The notes under the pieces: model-generated
Database searches by the model: none
What the model was told of the DNA's origin: nothing
What the model saw: the letters and a program-made list of their open reading frames with translations, nothing else
Translations under genes and position numbers: made by a program
DNA from: Acidithiobacillus sp.
GTDB taxonomy: Bacteria > Pseudomonadota > Gammaproteobacteria > Acidithiobacillales > Acidithiobacillaceae
NCBI GenBank assembly: GCA_028697715.1
Contig: JAQVDS010000018.1
Span: 1-55,630 of the forward strand
Length of the DNA: 55,630 nucleotides
Reading direction: 5' to 3'
Part shown: one piece after another, positions 41,142-49,229 of the stretch
How the letters are laid out: each line of letters starts with the position of its first letter
How positions within the stretch are numbered: the first letter of the stretch is position 1

Positions 41142-41587
41142 TGGCACGCATCGGACTTAAAGCCCGGCTGTCGAAGCTGGAAAAGCAACGCCGCAAGCCG
41201 TCGCCGAACCGGGTTCTTCACTACAACCCCGCCGACCTTGCAGGCGGCCCCGTAAGCGCCGATTTGCCCGTTCGGGTGGTTGGGTATTGGCGGGCGGGCG
41301 AAAACCCCGCCAGCGGGCCGCTACGCGCGTTTGCGGGCCGGTTTGCCCTTATGCCCGACTTCGGTTCGGCTGCGGAATGGGAAGCGGCGGCAGAACGGCA
41401 GCAAAAGGAACTGTTGGCAACGGCCCGCAGCCGCACCAACGAACCGGCGACCGAAGCGCCCGATATTGTGGGCACCATCGCCGGAGATATACCCGCACCG
41501 AAGCGCAAAGGCGAAAAAGGCGCGCGTTTTGTTGAACTGCCAGACGGTCGCACCTTCGACCGCACAACCGGCGAATTCGTCGAATAG
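41141..41587 (+). CDS. hypothetical protein of the trpG element
   Basis: A 148-residue basic protein (MARIGLKARLSKLEKQRRKP) with a Pro/Ala-rich middle and a C-terminal RFVELPDGRTFDRTTGEFVE. It is not recognised. The start shares a base with the previous stop, indicating translational coupling, and the length of the frame and GAA-rich codon use match the other element genes. Confidence 0.6.
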   Translation: MARIGLKARLSKLEKQRRKPSPNRVLHYNPADLAGGPVSADLPVRVVGYWRAGENPASGPLRAFAGRFALMPDFGSAAEWEAAAERQQKELLATARSRTNEPATEAPDIVGTIAGDIPAPKRKGEKGARFVELPDGRTFDRTTGEFVE

Positions 41588-41655
41588 GGGGTTGATGACG
41601 CAAACCGTTCAGGCGTCGGCGCATTCCGCGTCGCAACCTTCGAAGGAATTTCACC

Positions 41656-42375
41656 ATGAACCAAACGACCAACGCCGTAGCCCCGGCATACACGAACAGC
41701 CTTGTACAGACGCCGCAAGCAAGCGGCTTTCTTGAACTGGCCGCAACCGAAACGGGCCGAAAAGCCTTCCTTGGCGACCCCGAAAAGTTCGACAGTGACG
41801 TAGGGCCGGACATTCTGAACGCACAAATCGCGCTGCGCGATGGCGTCGATACCATCGCCCGACTGTTGAAGGACGAAACCCGCAACGAAGTTCAGCGGCA
41901 CGAAGTCGCGGGCGTTGTTGCCGCGCGCACCGTGGAAGCCTTGGAAAAGTCGAAAGCCGCAATCGAACGCCGGGCCGAACTGCTGTACAGCGACGGCGTA
42001 GCGCAGGCCGAACGGGAGTTTTCGCCCCGTGCCAGCCATGCCGCGCTTGAAAGCGAAATTCGCACGTACATTCGGGAGCTTGCGAACAAGGCCGACGGCC
42101 CTTCGAAGATTCGTGCGGCCATGCTCGAAAGCAAGGACGTTGCCGCCGTTATCTTCCATTCGCCCGGCTTCCTTGTGGGCATCAACCCCGAAACGCATTC
42201 GAAGCTTCGTTTTGAAGCGACCGAAAAATGGTTGCCCGACGCTTACAAGCGCATGACTAGCAGCATTGCGCTTTCCGAACTTGCGCCGAAGTTCGCCAAG
42301 GCTGCGAACAGCGTTCGAAACAGCTTCTACAACCCCACACTTGCCGCGAAGGCTTCGACCCGCGTTCAGTTCTAA
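41656..42375 (+). CDS. hypothetical protein, last gene of the element's forward operon
   Basis: A 239-residue soluble protein with a long helical segment (~95-150, VAARTVEALEKSKAAIERRA) and no signal peptide. I do not recognise the family. It lies 68 bases after the previous gene, preceded by GAAGGAA, and is directly followed by a strong terminator at 42403. It is therefore the promoter-distal gene of the repA unit. Confidence 0.65.
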   Translation: MNQTTNAVAPAYTNSLVQTPQASGFLELAATETGRKAFLGDPEKFDSDVGPDILNAQIALRDGVDTIARLLKDETRNEVQRHEVAGVVAARTVEALEKSKAAIERRAELLYSDGVAQAEREFSPRASHAALESEIRTYIRELANKADGPSKIRAAMLESKDVAAVIFHSPGFLVGINPETHSKLRFEATEKWLPDAYKRMTSSIALSELAPKFAKAANSVRNSFYNPTLAAKASTRVQF

Positions 42376-42402
42376 CCGAACCCCAGTGCCATGGGACTTT
42401 TG

Positions 42403-42429
42403 CCCGGCCTTTGTGCCGGGTTTTTTTTT
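42403..42429 (+). terminator. intrinsic terminator ending the element operon
   Basis: CCCGGC (42403-42408) pairs with GCCGGG (42415-42420) around a six-base loop and is followed by nine T residues. It ends the forward operon 27 bases after the last stop. It would also stop cbb/trpE read-through before trpG. The convergent lipoprotein gene ends three bases further on. Confidence 0.92.
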
Positions 42430-42431
42430 CG

Positions 42432-42866
42432 TTAGCCGTTCTGGCAGTTGATCGGGCGACCGCGATAGATGATGTTCATTCCGGTCGTTACGTTCTGCGT
42501 TCTGACAATCTGGCCGTTCTGGAAGAAGAACCAAAATTGTTGGTTGCCGGTGTATCCGCCGTAAGAGTTCTTGGCATTCACCAGAACGCACGACGAATAG
42601 CCGTAGATTGCGCGCTTGTTCGCTATGGCGTGTTCTTTGCGCGGTGTGCTGAATTCGGAGTATCTAGCCGATTCGGGGTCTTTTAGCGTCTTCGCCATGT
42701 ACGCTTTGATTAGTTCTTGGTAGTTGTCGGGATAACTGCCGTAGTCGGCGTTTGCTTCGGGTAGCGTTGCCTTGTATGCGTCAAACGCTTCGTCGGCTTT
42801 CTGCGCTTGGGTGGCGCAACCGGCAAGAAGCGCCGTTGTGACCGCTAGAACTGCAAGTCCTTTCAT
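42432..42866 (-). CDS. small lipoprotein carried by the element
   Basis: A 144-residue protein with signal peptide MKGLAVLAVTTALLAGC (C17 lipobox). The mature part has a segment KTLKDPESARYSEFSTPRKE and the cysteine pair SSCVLVNAKNSYGGY and INCQNG near the C-terminus. This pattern occurs in small phage and plasmid-borne lipoproteins of unknown role. ATG 42866 follows GAAAGGGGAAAAC. It is the only element gene on the minus strand and reads away from trpG. Confidence 0.75.
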   Translation of the reverse strand: MKGLAVLAVTTALLAGCATQAQKADEAFDAYKATLPEANADYGSYPDNYQELIKAYMAKTLKDPESARYSEFSTPRKEHAIANKRAIYGYSSCVLVNAKNSYGGYTGNQQFWFFFQNGQIVRTQNVTTGMNIIYRGRPINCQNG

Positions 42867-42931
42867 GTTTTCCCCTTTCTTGTCGTGCGTTCGATGCGGC
42901 TTCGTGCCAGCGGTGCCAGCTTCGCCCCTCA

Positions 42932-42960
42932 TTGACAGTTTATACGAAAGCCGATACGTG
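42932..42960 (+). promoter_or_regulatory. candidate element-borne promoter facing trpG
   Basis: TTGACA (42932-42937) is followed after 17 bases by TACGTG (42955-42960), a good -35 with a poor -10. It points to trpG, 135 bases downstream, and could replace the lost operon promoter. Reading by eye only. Confidence 0.35.
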
Positions 42961-43001
42961 CGAAAATGCTTCGTTTCGTGTTGGCAGTTCCAGACCGTCG
43001 C

Positions 43002-43042
43002 GCAGGGTATCGAAAAAATTTGCGGGTATCCAAGCGGGTATC
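43002..43042. repeat. right arm-type repeats GCGGGTATC
   Basis: Copies are at 43022-43030 and 43034-43042, with a one-mismatch copy GCAGGGTATC at 43002-43011. They mirror the repeats at the left end and lie about 50-90 bases inside the right core, as expected for integrase arm sites. Confidence 0.7.
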
Positions 43043-43094
43043 AAGCCCGGAAAGCTGGAACGGAAGCCTTGCAAATCAATAGGATACCGTCTTT

Positions 43095-43117
43095 ATGCTG
43101 CTGATGATCGATAATTA
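43095..43117 (+). repeat. right attachment site and working trpG start
   Basis: ATGCTGCTGATGATCGATAA overlaps the first codons of intact trpG. It differs from the left copy at 43103 (G for C) and 43115 (T for C), both silent. Upstream sequence belongs to the element and offers only AGGA at 43081-43084 as a ribosome site. Confidence 0.85.
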
Positions 43118-43664
43118 CGACAGCTTTACCTACAACCTGGTGCAGTATTTCGGCGAGCTTGGCGCCGAGGTGCGGGTGGAACGCAATGATGCCATCGACT
43201 TGGCGGCCATCGCCGCTCTGGCACCCGAGCGCATCTGTATCTCACCGGGGCCGTGCACGCCCAACGAGGCGGGCGTGTCTCTCGCTGCCATCCGCGAATT
43301 TGCCGGCAAGGTTCCCATCCTCGGGGTCTGTCTGGGTCACCAGGCAATCGGCCAGGCCTTTGGTGGCGAGGTCGTGCGCGCGCAGCAGGTGATGCACGGC
43401 AAGACCTCTCCCATCCACCATCGCGGGCAGGGCGTTTTTGCCGGCTTGCCCGATCCGTTTACGGCAACCCGCTACCATTCCCTGATCGTTGCCAGAAACA
43501 CCTTGCCCGACTGTCTGGAGGTGACGGCGTGGACCGCCGAGGGTGAGATCATGGGCCTGCGCCATCGCGAGCTGCCAGTGGAAGGGGTGCAGTTCCATCC
43601 CGAATCCATCCTCAGCAGCCACGGCAAGGAGCTTCTGCGCAATTTCCTGGAGAAGGGACGATGA
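43095..43664 (+). CDS. trpG: anthranilate synthase component II (glutamine amidotransferase)
   Basis: A 189-residue class I amidotransferase. It starts [20 protein letters not shown]; the catalytic Cys is C79 in [14 protein letters not shown] and the His-Glu pair is in [10 protein letters not shown] near the C-terminus. It feeds ammonia from glutamine to TrpE. The coding frame is intact although the integrative element displaced everything upstream of codon 1. Its ribosome site and promoter must now come from the element. trpD overlaps its stop by four bases. Confidence 0.95.
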   Translation: MLLMIDNYDSFTYNLVQYFGELGAEVRVERNDAIDLAAIAALAPERICISPGPCTPNEAGVSLAAIREFAGKVPILGVCLGHQAIGQAFGGEVVRAQQVMHGKTSPIHHRGQGVFAGLPDPFTATRYHSLIVARNTLPDCLEVTAWTAEGEIMGLRHRELPVEGVQFHPESILSSHGKELLRNFLEKGR

Positions 43665-44680
43665 GAGCGATCCGGGAAATCCTGCAGGGGATCATTGCGG
43701 GACAGGACCTTTCGGCGCGGGAGGCAGAAGAGGCCTTCGCGGCCATCATGCGCGGTGAGTGGACCCCGGCGCAGTTGGGGGCCCTGCTCATGGGTCTGCG
43801 CATGAAGGGGCAGCGGGTGGAGGAGCTGGTGGGCGCGACGCGTGCACTGCGCGCCTTCATGACCCGTGTCGAGGTCGATGGCAGTCACCTGGTGGATACC
43901 TGCGGCACCGGCGGCGATGCCTGCGGCACCTTCAATATCTCCACGGCCGCCGCGGTGGTGGCCGCTGCGGCCGGGGCGCGGGTGGCCAAACATGGCAACC
44001 GCGCGGTATCGGGGCGCAGTGGCAGCGCCGATGTGCTGGAGGCCGTTGGTCTCAACCTGGATCTGCGCCCCGCGCAGGTAGCGGCCTGTATCGCTAGTGT
44101 TGGCATCGGTTTCTTGTTCGCCCCCGCCCATCATGGTGCCATGCGTCACGCGGTCGGTCCACGCAAAGAGCTGGGCATTCGCTCCCTCTTCAATCTCATG
44201 GGTCCGCTGAGCAACCCGGCTGGTGCCTCGCATCAGGTCCTCGGGGTGTATAGCGAGGCTTGGCTGACCCCCCTGGCCGAAGCGGCGCGGGAGTTGGGCG
44301 CGCGCCACGTGCTGGTGGTACATGGCCACGACGGGCTTGACGAAATCAGCCTCTCCGGCCCCACGGAAGTGGCGGAGTTGCGCGCCGGTGAGGTACATCG
44401 CTACCGTCTGCAACCGTCGGAATTCGGACTGCAGCCGGCGCCGCTGGCGGCGCTGCAGATCGCCGATGTGAAGGAGGCGGCGCAGGTATTCCTGGCGGTT
44501 TTGCGCAACGAGCCCGGGCCGCGCCGCGACATCGTCCTCCTCAATGCCGGGGCGGCCCTCTACGCGGCCGATGTGGTTCCCGATCTGGCAACGGGTGTCC
44601 AGCGCGCGCGCGCGGCGATGGATAATGGCGCCGCCTGGGCGAAATGGGAGGCCCTACTGCAATGCGCTCGCGAGCTTTGA
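43661..44680 (+). CDS. trpD: anthranilate phosphoribosyltransferase
   Basis: A 339-residue enzyme joining anthranilate to PRPP. The glycine-rich PRPP loop is [17 protein letters not shown] (~80-96) and the anthranilate/Mg segment [19 protein letters not shown] (~108-126). [19 protein letters not shown] and [11 protein letters not shown] follow. It starts inside the trpG stop (ATGA), so it is translationally coupled to it. trpC follows after 23 bases. Confidence 0.96.
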   Translation: MRAIREILQGIIAGQDLSAREAEEAFAAIMRGEWTPAQLGALLMGLRMKGQRVEELVGATRALRAFMTRVEVDGSHLVDTCGTGGDACGTFNISTAAAVVAAAAGARVAKHGNRAVSGRSGSADVLEAVGLNLDLRPAQVAACIASVGIGFLFAPAHHGAMRHAVGPRKELGIRSLFNLMGPLSNPAGASHQVLGVYSEAWLTPLAEAARELGARHVLVVHGHDGLDEISLSGPTEVAELRAGEVHRYRLQPSEFGLQPAPLAALQIADVKEAAQVFLAVLRNEPGPRRDIVLLNAGAALYAADVVPDLATGVQRARAAMDNGAAWAKWEALLQCAREL

Positions 44681-44703
44681 GGAGCCGCAAAATCTGAGGA
44701 AAT

Positions 44704-45498
44704 ATGGAAGACATACTGCAAAAAATCCTGGCGGAAAAACGCCACGAGCTGGCGCGGCGGCAAAAGCGTCTGCCGCTCGCCGATCTCGAGTCGGCGGCGC
44801 GTCTGGCCTCGCCGCCACGGCCCTTTGCGCAGGCTTTGTTGGACCGGGCAGGGACGGGCAAGGCCGCGGTCATTGCCGAGATCAAGAAGGCCTCGCCCTC
44901 GGCAGGGGTCATTCGCGAGGACTTCAACCCGGTGGAAATCGCCCGCGACTACGCTGCGCATGGTGCCACTTGCCTCTCGGTGCTCACCGATGAGTCCTTC
45001 TTCCAGGGCAGCGACAGCTATCTGACGGCGGCGCGCGAGGCCTGTGCGCTGCCACTGCTGCGCAAGGATTTTCTCATCGATCCCTATCAGGTCTGGGAGG
45101 CGCGGGCCATCGGTGCGGATGCGATCCTGCTCATCGTGGCGGCGCTATCCGATGCGCAGATGGCGGAGCTGGAGGCCTGTGCCCTGGAGCTCGGGATGAG
45201 CGTATTGGTCGAGTCGCACGATGCCGCAGAGCTGGACCGCGCCTTGTGCCTGCGGACCCCCCTGATGGGGATCAACAATCGCGACTTGCGGACTTTCGTT
45301 ACCGATATCCAGCGCAGCATCGAACTCTTGCCGCAAATTCCGGCGGGGCGACTGCTGATCAGCGAAAGCGGTATCCGCCAGCCGGCGGACGTGCAAACCC
45401 TGCGCCGCGCAGGTATTCATGCCTTCCTCGTGGGCGAGGGACTGATGCGCGCACCGAACCCGGGCCAGGCACTGCAGGAGCTTTTTGCAGGCGATTAA
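44704..45498 (+). CDS. trpC: indole-3-glycerol phosphate synthase
   Basis: A 264-residue TIM-barrel enzyme. Signatures are [16 protein letters not shown] at the N-terminus, [19 protein letters not shown] (catalytic Lys), [32 protein letters not shown] and [12 protein letters not shown]. It converts CdRP to indole-3-glycerol phosphate. ATG 44704 follows TGAGGAAAT. It is the last gene of the trp segment; a 157-base gap follows. Confidence 0.96.
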   Translation: MEDILQKILAEKRHELARRQKRLPLADLESAARLASPPRPFAQALLDRAGTGKAAVIAEIKKASPSAGVIREDFNPVEIARDYAAHGATCLSVLTDESFFQGSDSYLTAAREACALPLLRKDFLIDPYQVWEARAIGADAILLIVAALSDAQMAELEACALELGMSVLVESHDAAELDRALCLRTPLMGINNRDLRTFVTDIQRSIELLPQIPAGRLLISESGIRQPADVQTLRRAGIHAFLVGEGLMRAPNPGQALQELFAGD

Positions 45499-45655
45499 CC
45501 TGGTCCTTCTCTCGGAACACGAAGCCTACGGCGTAATGTCGGCGGCCGACTGCAGCAGGCGTTGGCCCTTGGCGCGCGCTTCTTGCAGATTCTGCGATTG
45601 CATCTTTCCCGCGGCGGTAGTGTAATCACAGAAAGCGGTATACGGAGAGAAATCT

Positions 45656-46081
45656 ATGCAGGCGACGGTAGAATGGACGGGTTCGGGAGGAATGGCCTTT
45701 GTAGCCCATGCCGACAGCGGCCATGGCGTGGTGATGGATGGCTCGCCCGATATCGGTGGGCACAATCTGGGCGCGCGGCCCATGGAAATGGTTCTCATGG
45801 GTCTGGGCGGTTGCTCCAGCATCGATGTGCTGATGATTCTGCAGAAGTCGCGCCAGGACGTTCGCTCCTGCCGTGTCGAGATCAGCGCCGAACGCGCCGA
45901 GCAAGACCCCAAGGTCTTTACCGATATCCATCTCCAGTTCTTCGTGACCGGCAAAGACCTGGATCCGCGCCGCGTTGCCCACGCCATTCAGCTCTCCGCA
46001 GACAAATACTGCTCGGTGAGCATCATGCTGGCCAAGACGGCCAAAATCACCCACGACTATACCCTTACGGCGGTAGACTGA
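45656..46081 (+). CDS. OsmC/Ohr-family protein
   Basis: A 141-residue protein of the OsmC-like fold. The two conserved cysteines are in LGGCSSIDVLMIL (~52) and DKYCSVSIML (~116). The family reduces organic peroxides with a Cys pair; this one is closer to the YhfA-like group than to Ohr itself (impression only). It starts after GGAGAG and its stop abuts the Rrf2-family regulator gene, so the two form an operon. Confidence 0.85.
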   Translation: MQATVEWTGSGGMAFVAHADSGHGVVMDGSPDIGGHNLGARPMEMVLMGLGGCSSIDVLMILQKSRQDVRSCRVEISAERAEQDPKVFTDIHLQFFVTGKDLDPRRVAHAIQLSADKYCSVSIMLAKTAKITHDYTLTAVD

Positions 46082-46570
46082 ATGTTACTCAGCAAAACTA
46101 GCGAATATGCCCTGCAGGCTCTGATTTATCTGGCAACCCAGCCGCCGGGAGAGTTGGTGCTGAGCGGCGAAATCTGGGAGTACCTCAAGGATCCGGATGA
46201 CCCGCGCGTGCCACCGCGCCAATATCTGGCAAAGATCCTGCAGGATCTCAGCAAGGCCGGCATTCTCGAATCGCGCAAGGGCCGCGGCGGTGGTTTTGTG
46301 CTGGCGCCGGGTGCGGAAGACAAGAACATTCTTGATGTGGTGGAAATCGTCGAGCGCAAGCCCCTGGGGCAAGGCTGCGTGTTGGGTCTGAAAAAGTGCG
46401 AAGACGCCACCGCCTGCCCGGTACACTATGCTTGGAAGCCTCTCAAGGCCGAGGTCATCGAACTGCTCAGCCAGCAGACCATCGGCAGCATGGCGGAGGC
46501 TGTGCGTGCGGGCAAGTATCGCATCCATCTGCCTGGCGGCAGCACGTTGCGGGTCAAGGCCTCCGCCTAG
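46082..46570 (+). CDS. Rrf2-family transcription regulator with three cysteines
   Basis: A 162-residue regulator. The winged helix begins LLSKTSEYALQALIYLATQ, with recognition region QYLAKILQDLSKAGILESRKGRGGGFVLA. The sensing loop has C99-x6-C106-x5-C112 (GQGCVLGLKKCEDATACPVHYAW), so an Fe-S cluster as in IscR/NsrR is likely. It follows the OsmC-like gene without a gap. Redox or NO control of that gene and of the divergent-strand coq7 neighbour is possible but inferred. Confidence 0.88.
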   Translation: MLLSKTSEYALQALIYLATQPPGELVLSGEIWEYLKDPDDPRVPPRQYLAKILQDLSKAGILESRKGRGGGFVLAPGAEDKNILDVVEIVERKPLGQGCVLGLKKCEDATACPVHYAWKPLKAEVIELLSQQTIGSMAEAVRAGKYRIHLPGGSTLRVKASA

Positions 46571-46586
46571 CTTCGCCCGGATTCCC

Positions 46587-47216
46587 CTAAACCCAGAGAG
46601 CGCCGCGGGTCATCACCCGAGACAGGCCCTGCATGGCCATGCGTAGGGGGCGGGGCAAATCCGCAGCGCCCAGTTCTTCGGCCTTCTCGGCGTGCCCCAC
46701 TTCGTCGCGCTCCATCTGTTCCAGGATGCGGCGACTGCGTTCGTCTTCCGGGGGTAGATCCTGTAGATGCTCCTTGAGATGTTCCTCGACCAGATTTTCC
46801 ACGGCCACGACCAGGCCCAGGTTGGCTCCGCGACCGCGGCGCGCGGCGGCATAGCCCATGCCCCAAGCGGTGGCGTACCAGAGCGGCCCGAGCAGGCTGG
46901 GGCGACTGTGGAGTTCGCGCAGGCGCTCCTCGCACCAACGCAGATGATCTTCTTCCTCGCTGCGCGCTTTGCGCAGCACGGCGCGCAATTCCGGGTCGCT
47001 GCTGCCGGCTTCCTGGCCAGTATAGAGTGCCTGGGCCATGATCTCGCCAGCATGGTTGACGCGCATCATGCGCCCAGCACGGCGACGCTCCCAGGGGCGC
47101 AAGAGCCTGTCCGGCGACCCGGCGGCGGGATTGGCCCGGCCGCTACCACGGCTTTGCCCGCTGAGGGTGCGCAAGGCATTATCGACAGAGAGTATTGCCT
47201 GATCGAGGAAATCCAT
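46587..47216 (-). CDS. coq7: Coq7-type demethoxyubiquinone hydroxylase
   Basis: A 209-residue di-iron carboxylate enzyme of ubiquinone synthesis. Ligand motifs are NHAGEIMAQALYTGQ, EEEDHLRWCEERL, AVENLVEEHLKEHL and ERDEVGHAEKAEELGA. It hydroxylates the quinone ring at C6 with O2, so it points to an aerobic ubiquinone-using organism. It is convergent with the Rrf2 gene (16-base gap) and divergent from the ferredoxin gene, with 63 bases between starts. Confidence 0.93.
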   Translation of the reverse strand: MDFLDQAILSVDNALRTLSGQSRGSGRANPAAGSPDRLLRPWERRRAGRMMRVNHAGEIMAQALYTGQEAGSSDPELRAVLRKARSEEEDHLRWCEERLRELHSRPSLLGPLWYATAWGMGYAAARRGRGANLGLVVAVENLVEEHLKEHLQDLPPEDERSRRILEQMERDEVGHAEKAEELGAADLPRPLRMAMQGLSRVMTRGALWV

Positions 47217-47279
47217 AAGCTATCTGACCCGCGCTGCCATTTCGGGTTATCATGGCGCCATGCCAGTGGAGGGTCAAAC

Positions 47280-47591
47280 ATGAGTTTTTATCAGCGCCAT
47301 CTGTTCCTCTGTCTGAACCAGCGCGAAAATGGCGAGCAGGCCTGTAACAACGGCGGCTTGGCAGAAGAGGTCTTTCATCAGGCCAAAAAATACGCCAAGA
47401 AGCTGGGCATTCACGGCGACGGGCAGGTGCGCGTCAACCGTGCCGGTTGTCTGGGTCGTTGCAGCGAAGGCCCGGTGGCCGTCGTCTATCCGGACGCGGT
47501 CTGGTACACCTACGTCGACGCCGAGGATGTGAAAGAGATCGTCGAATCGCACCTGCGCGACGGTAAGCCGGTGGAGCGGCTGCGCATCTGA
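47280..47591 (+). CDS. thioredoxin-like [2Fe-2S] ferredoxin
   Basis: A 103-residue thioredoxin-fold ferredoxin. Cluster ligands C11 and C22 (FLCLNQRENGEQACNNG) and C57-x3-C61 (AGCLGRCSEGPV) match the family of small (2Fe-2S) ferredoxins near the NuoE fold. It is an electron carrier in the cytoplasm; its partner is unknown. The stop overlaps the next ATG (TGATG), so it is cotranscribed with the hydrolase. Confidence 0.9.
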   Translation: MSFYQRHLFLCLNQRENGEQACNNGGLAEEVFHQAKKYAKKLGIHGDGQVRVNRAGCLGRCSEGPVAVVYPDAVWYTYVDAEDVKEIVESHLRDGKPVERLRI

Positions 47592-48319
47592 TGCTGCCCA
47601 TCGATCGCAGTCACCTCTATGACGGCCAGGAACTCGCCCTCGAGTGCGTCGGCGAGGCGGTGGAGATCCCCGGTCCTGTCGGGATGCTGGAAGGCCTGAC
47701 CGCGTGTCCGGAGAAAGAAACGCGGGGGATCGTTGCGGTGATTCTCCACCCGCATCCCCTCTATGGGGGCACCCTCAATAACAAGGTGGTGCATTATCTG
47801 AGCCGCACCTGCAACCTCCTCGGCATTCCCTCCCTGCGTTTCAATTTTCGTGGGGTGGGCAAGAGCGCTGGGCACTATGATGCCGGACGTGGCGAGGTGG
47901 AGGATTGCCTGGCGGTTCTCGACTGGGTGGCAGAGCGACGTCCCAGCTTTCCCATCTGGCTCGCAGGTTTCTCCTTTGGTGCCTTCGTCGCCTATCAGGC
48001 CGCCAGCCGCGATACCCGCGTCGAGCGCCTCTTGACGGTGGCGCCGCCAGTCAATCTCTTCGATTTTTCGGTAGCTCCCGTCCCCCGCTGTCCCTGGACC
48101 GTGGTACAGGGGCAGAATGACGAGCTGGTACCGGCCAAGGATGTTAGCACTTGGTTGGCGAGACTCGCGGTCCAACCGGAGCGGATCGTCCTACCCGCCG
48201 ATCATTTTTTCCACGGCAAGCTGAATCTACTGCAGAACGCCTTGCTCGACCGCTTCCAGTTGCAGCTGGGAGAAGAAACACCCAACGCCAAGCCCTGCCG
48301 TGCCTTCTCCTCGGCTTGA
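47591..48319 (+). CDS. alpha/beta hydrolase, CocE/NonD-like YfhR type
   Basis: A 242-residue alpha/beta hydrolase with HPHPLYGGTLNNKVVHYLSR at the N-terminal oxyanion region, RFNFRGVGKSAG and the nucleophile elbow LAGFSFGAFVAY (GFSFG, Ser ~114). The C-terminal His lies in ADHFFHGKLN. Substrates are unknown. It overlaps the ferredoxin stop and its own end overlaps the ABC ATPase start by 20 bases, so all four genes from 47280 to 50002 form one operon. Confidence 0.85.
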   Translation: MLPIDRSHLYDGQELALECVGEAVEIPGPVGMLEGLTACPEKETRGIVAVILHPHPLYGGTLNNKVVHYLSRTCNLLGIPSLRFNFRGVGKSAGHYDAGRGEVEDCLAVLDWVAERRPSFPIWLAGFSFGAFVAYQAASRDTRVERLLTVAPPVNLFDFSVAPVPRCPWTVVQGQNDELVPAKDVSTWLARLAVQPERIVLPADHFFHGKLNLLQNALLDRFQLQLGEETPNAKPCRAFSSA

Positions 48320-49229
48320 GCTCGACGCCGTCGCCAAGGCCTACGGCGGGCGTCCCGTGCTGCGGGGTCTATCTTTTGCCGTGGGCGTTGGCGAGTGCTA
48401 CGCCCTGCTCGGCCCCAACGGTGCCGGCAAGAGCACTTCGGTACGTTGCATTCAGGGCCTGACGCCCTTTGATGCTGGCCAGATCCGCCTCGATGGCCGT
48501 CCGCTGACGCAGTGGCCGGCAGGGGGGCACGGGCGGATTGGAGTGGTGCCGCAGAGCGATCAGCTCGATCCCGATTTCACCGTCGAAGAAAACCTCTGGA
48601 TCTACGGACGCTACTTTCGCCTGCCGGCCGCCGAGATCCATCGCCGCAGCAAAGAGTTGCTGGCTTTTCTGGCTCTTGAAGATTTTGCCCGCCGTCCCAT
48701 CCAGGCCCTTTCCGGTGGGATGCGTCGCCGTCTTTCCGTGGCCCGCGCCCTGATGCACGAGCCGCAGCTTTTGCTTCTCGACGAGCCGACCACCGGCCTC
48801 GATCCGCAGGCCCGCCATCTGCTCTGGCAGCGACTACGGGAGCTACAGCGCAGCGGCGTTACCCTGCTGCTCACCACCCATTACCTGGACGAGGCGGAAC
48901 GTCTGGCGGATCGCGTGGGGATCCTCGATGGCGGGCGCATCCGCGCGGAAGATTCCCCCGAGAGCCTGATCCGGGCGCAGATTCCCGGGGAGGTGCTGGA
49001 GCTGCGCCGCCGCGATGGTGGCCTGCCCGATCCGGAAAACTGGCACCAGGGGCGGGTGGCGGCCGCCGAACGCGCCGGCGATACCCTGCTGCTCTTCGAT
49101 GCCCGGCTCGATGCAGCCCGCGCCCACTTTGCTGCTGATCCGCAGTACCAGCTATTGCAGCGCCCGGCGACCCTGGAGGATGTCTTTCTGCGTCTGACCG
49201 GGCGCGAACTGCGGGAGGAAGAAGGCTGA
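48300..49229 (+). CDS. ABC exporter ATP-binding protein (DrrA/NodI type)
   Basis: A 309-residue ATPase: Walker A GPNGAGKST, Q-loop VVPQSDQLDPDF, signature LSGGMRRRLSVARAL, Walker B LLLLDEPTTGLD and H-loop LLTTHYLDEAERL. A C-terminal ~90-residue extension is typical of DrrA/NodI. With the permease gene (overlap of one base) it forms an ABC-2 exporter. GTG 48300 is the start. The substrate (polyketide, lipid or oligosaccharide in the family) cannot be told. Confidence 0.92.
   Translation: MPSPRLELDAVAKAYGGRPVLRGLSFAVGVGECYALLGPNGAGKSTSVRCIQGLTPFDAGQIRLDGRPLTQWPAGGHGRIGVVPQSDQLDPDFTVEENLWIYGRYFRLPAAEIHRRSKELLAFLALEDFARRPIQALSGGMRRRLSVARALMHEPQLLLLDEPTTGLDPQARHLLWQRLRELQRSGVTLLLTTHYLDEAERLADRVGILDGGRIRAEDSPESLIRAQIPGEVLELRRRDGGLPDPENWHQGRVAAAERAGDTLLLFDARLDAARAHFAADPQYQLLQRPATLEDVFLRLTGRELREEEG

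Larger units (their letters stand above)
36823..43103. mobile_element. integrative element inserted at the start codon of trpG
   Basis: About 6.3 kb lies between trpE and the intact trpG. It starts inside an ATGCTGCT-C-ATGATCGATAA copy (36823-36842) and ends inside ATGCTGCT-G-ATGATCGATAA (43095-43114), so the first codons of trpG are present at both ends. Contents are a P4-type integrase, AlpA-like and RepA-like genes, four unknown genes and a lipoprotein gene. Arm-type repeats flank it, and codon use differs from the neighbours. No conjugation, capsid or recognised defence genes are seen. The exact crossover point within the repeat is unknown. Confidence 0.88.

Noticed and set aside
42385..42866. 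lipoprotein gene as a toxin or immunity determinant
   Set aside because: Only a lipobox and generic sequence are visible; no partner gene or motif supports a TA, superinfection-exclusion or defence role.
43095..43664. trpG as a pseudogene broken by the element
   Set aside because: The frame is full length with normal N-terminus, catalytic Cys, His and Glu; only its upstream region is replaced.
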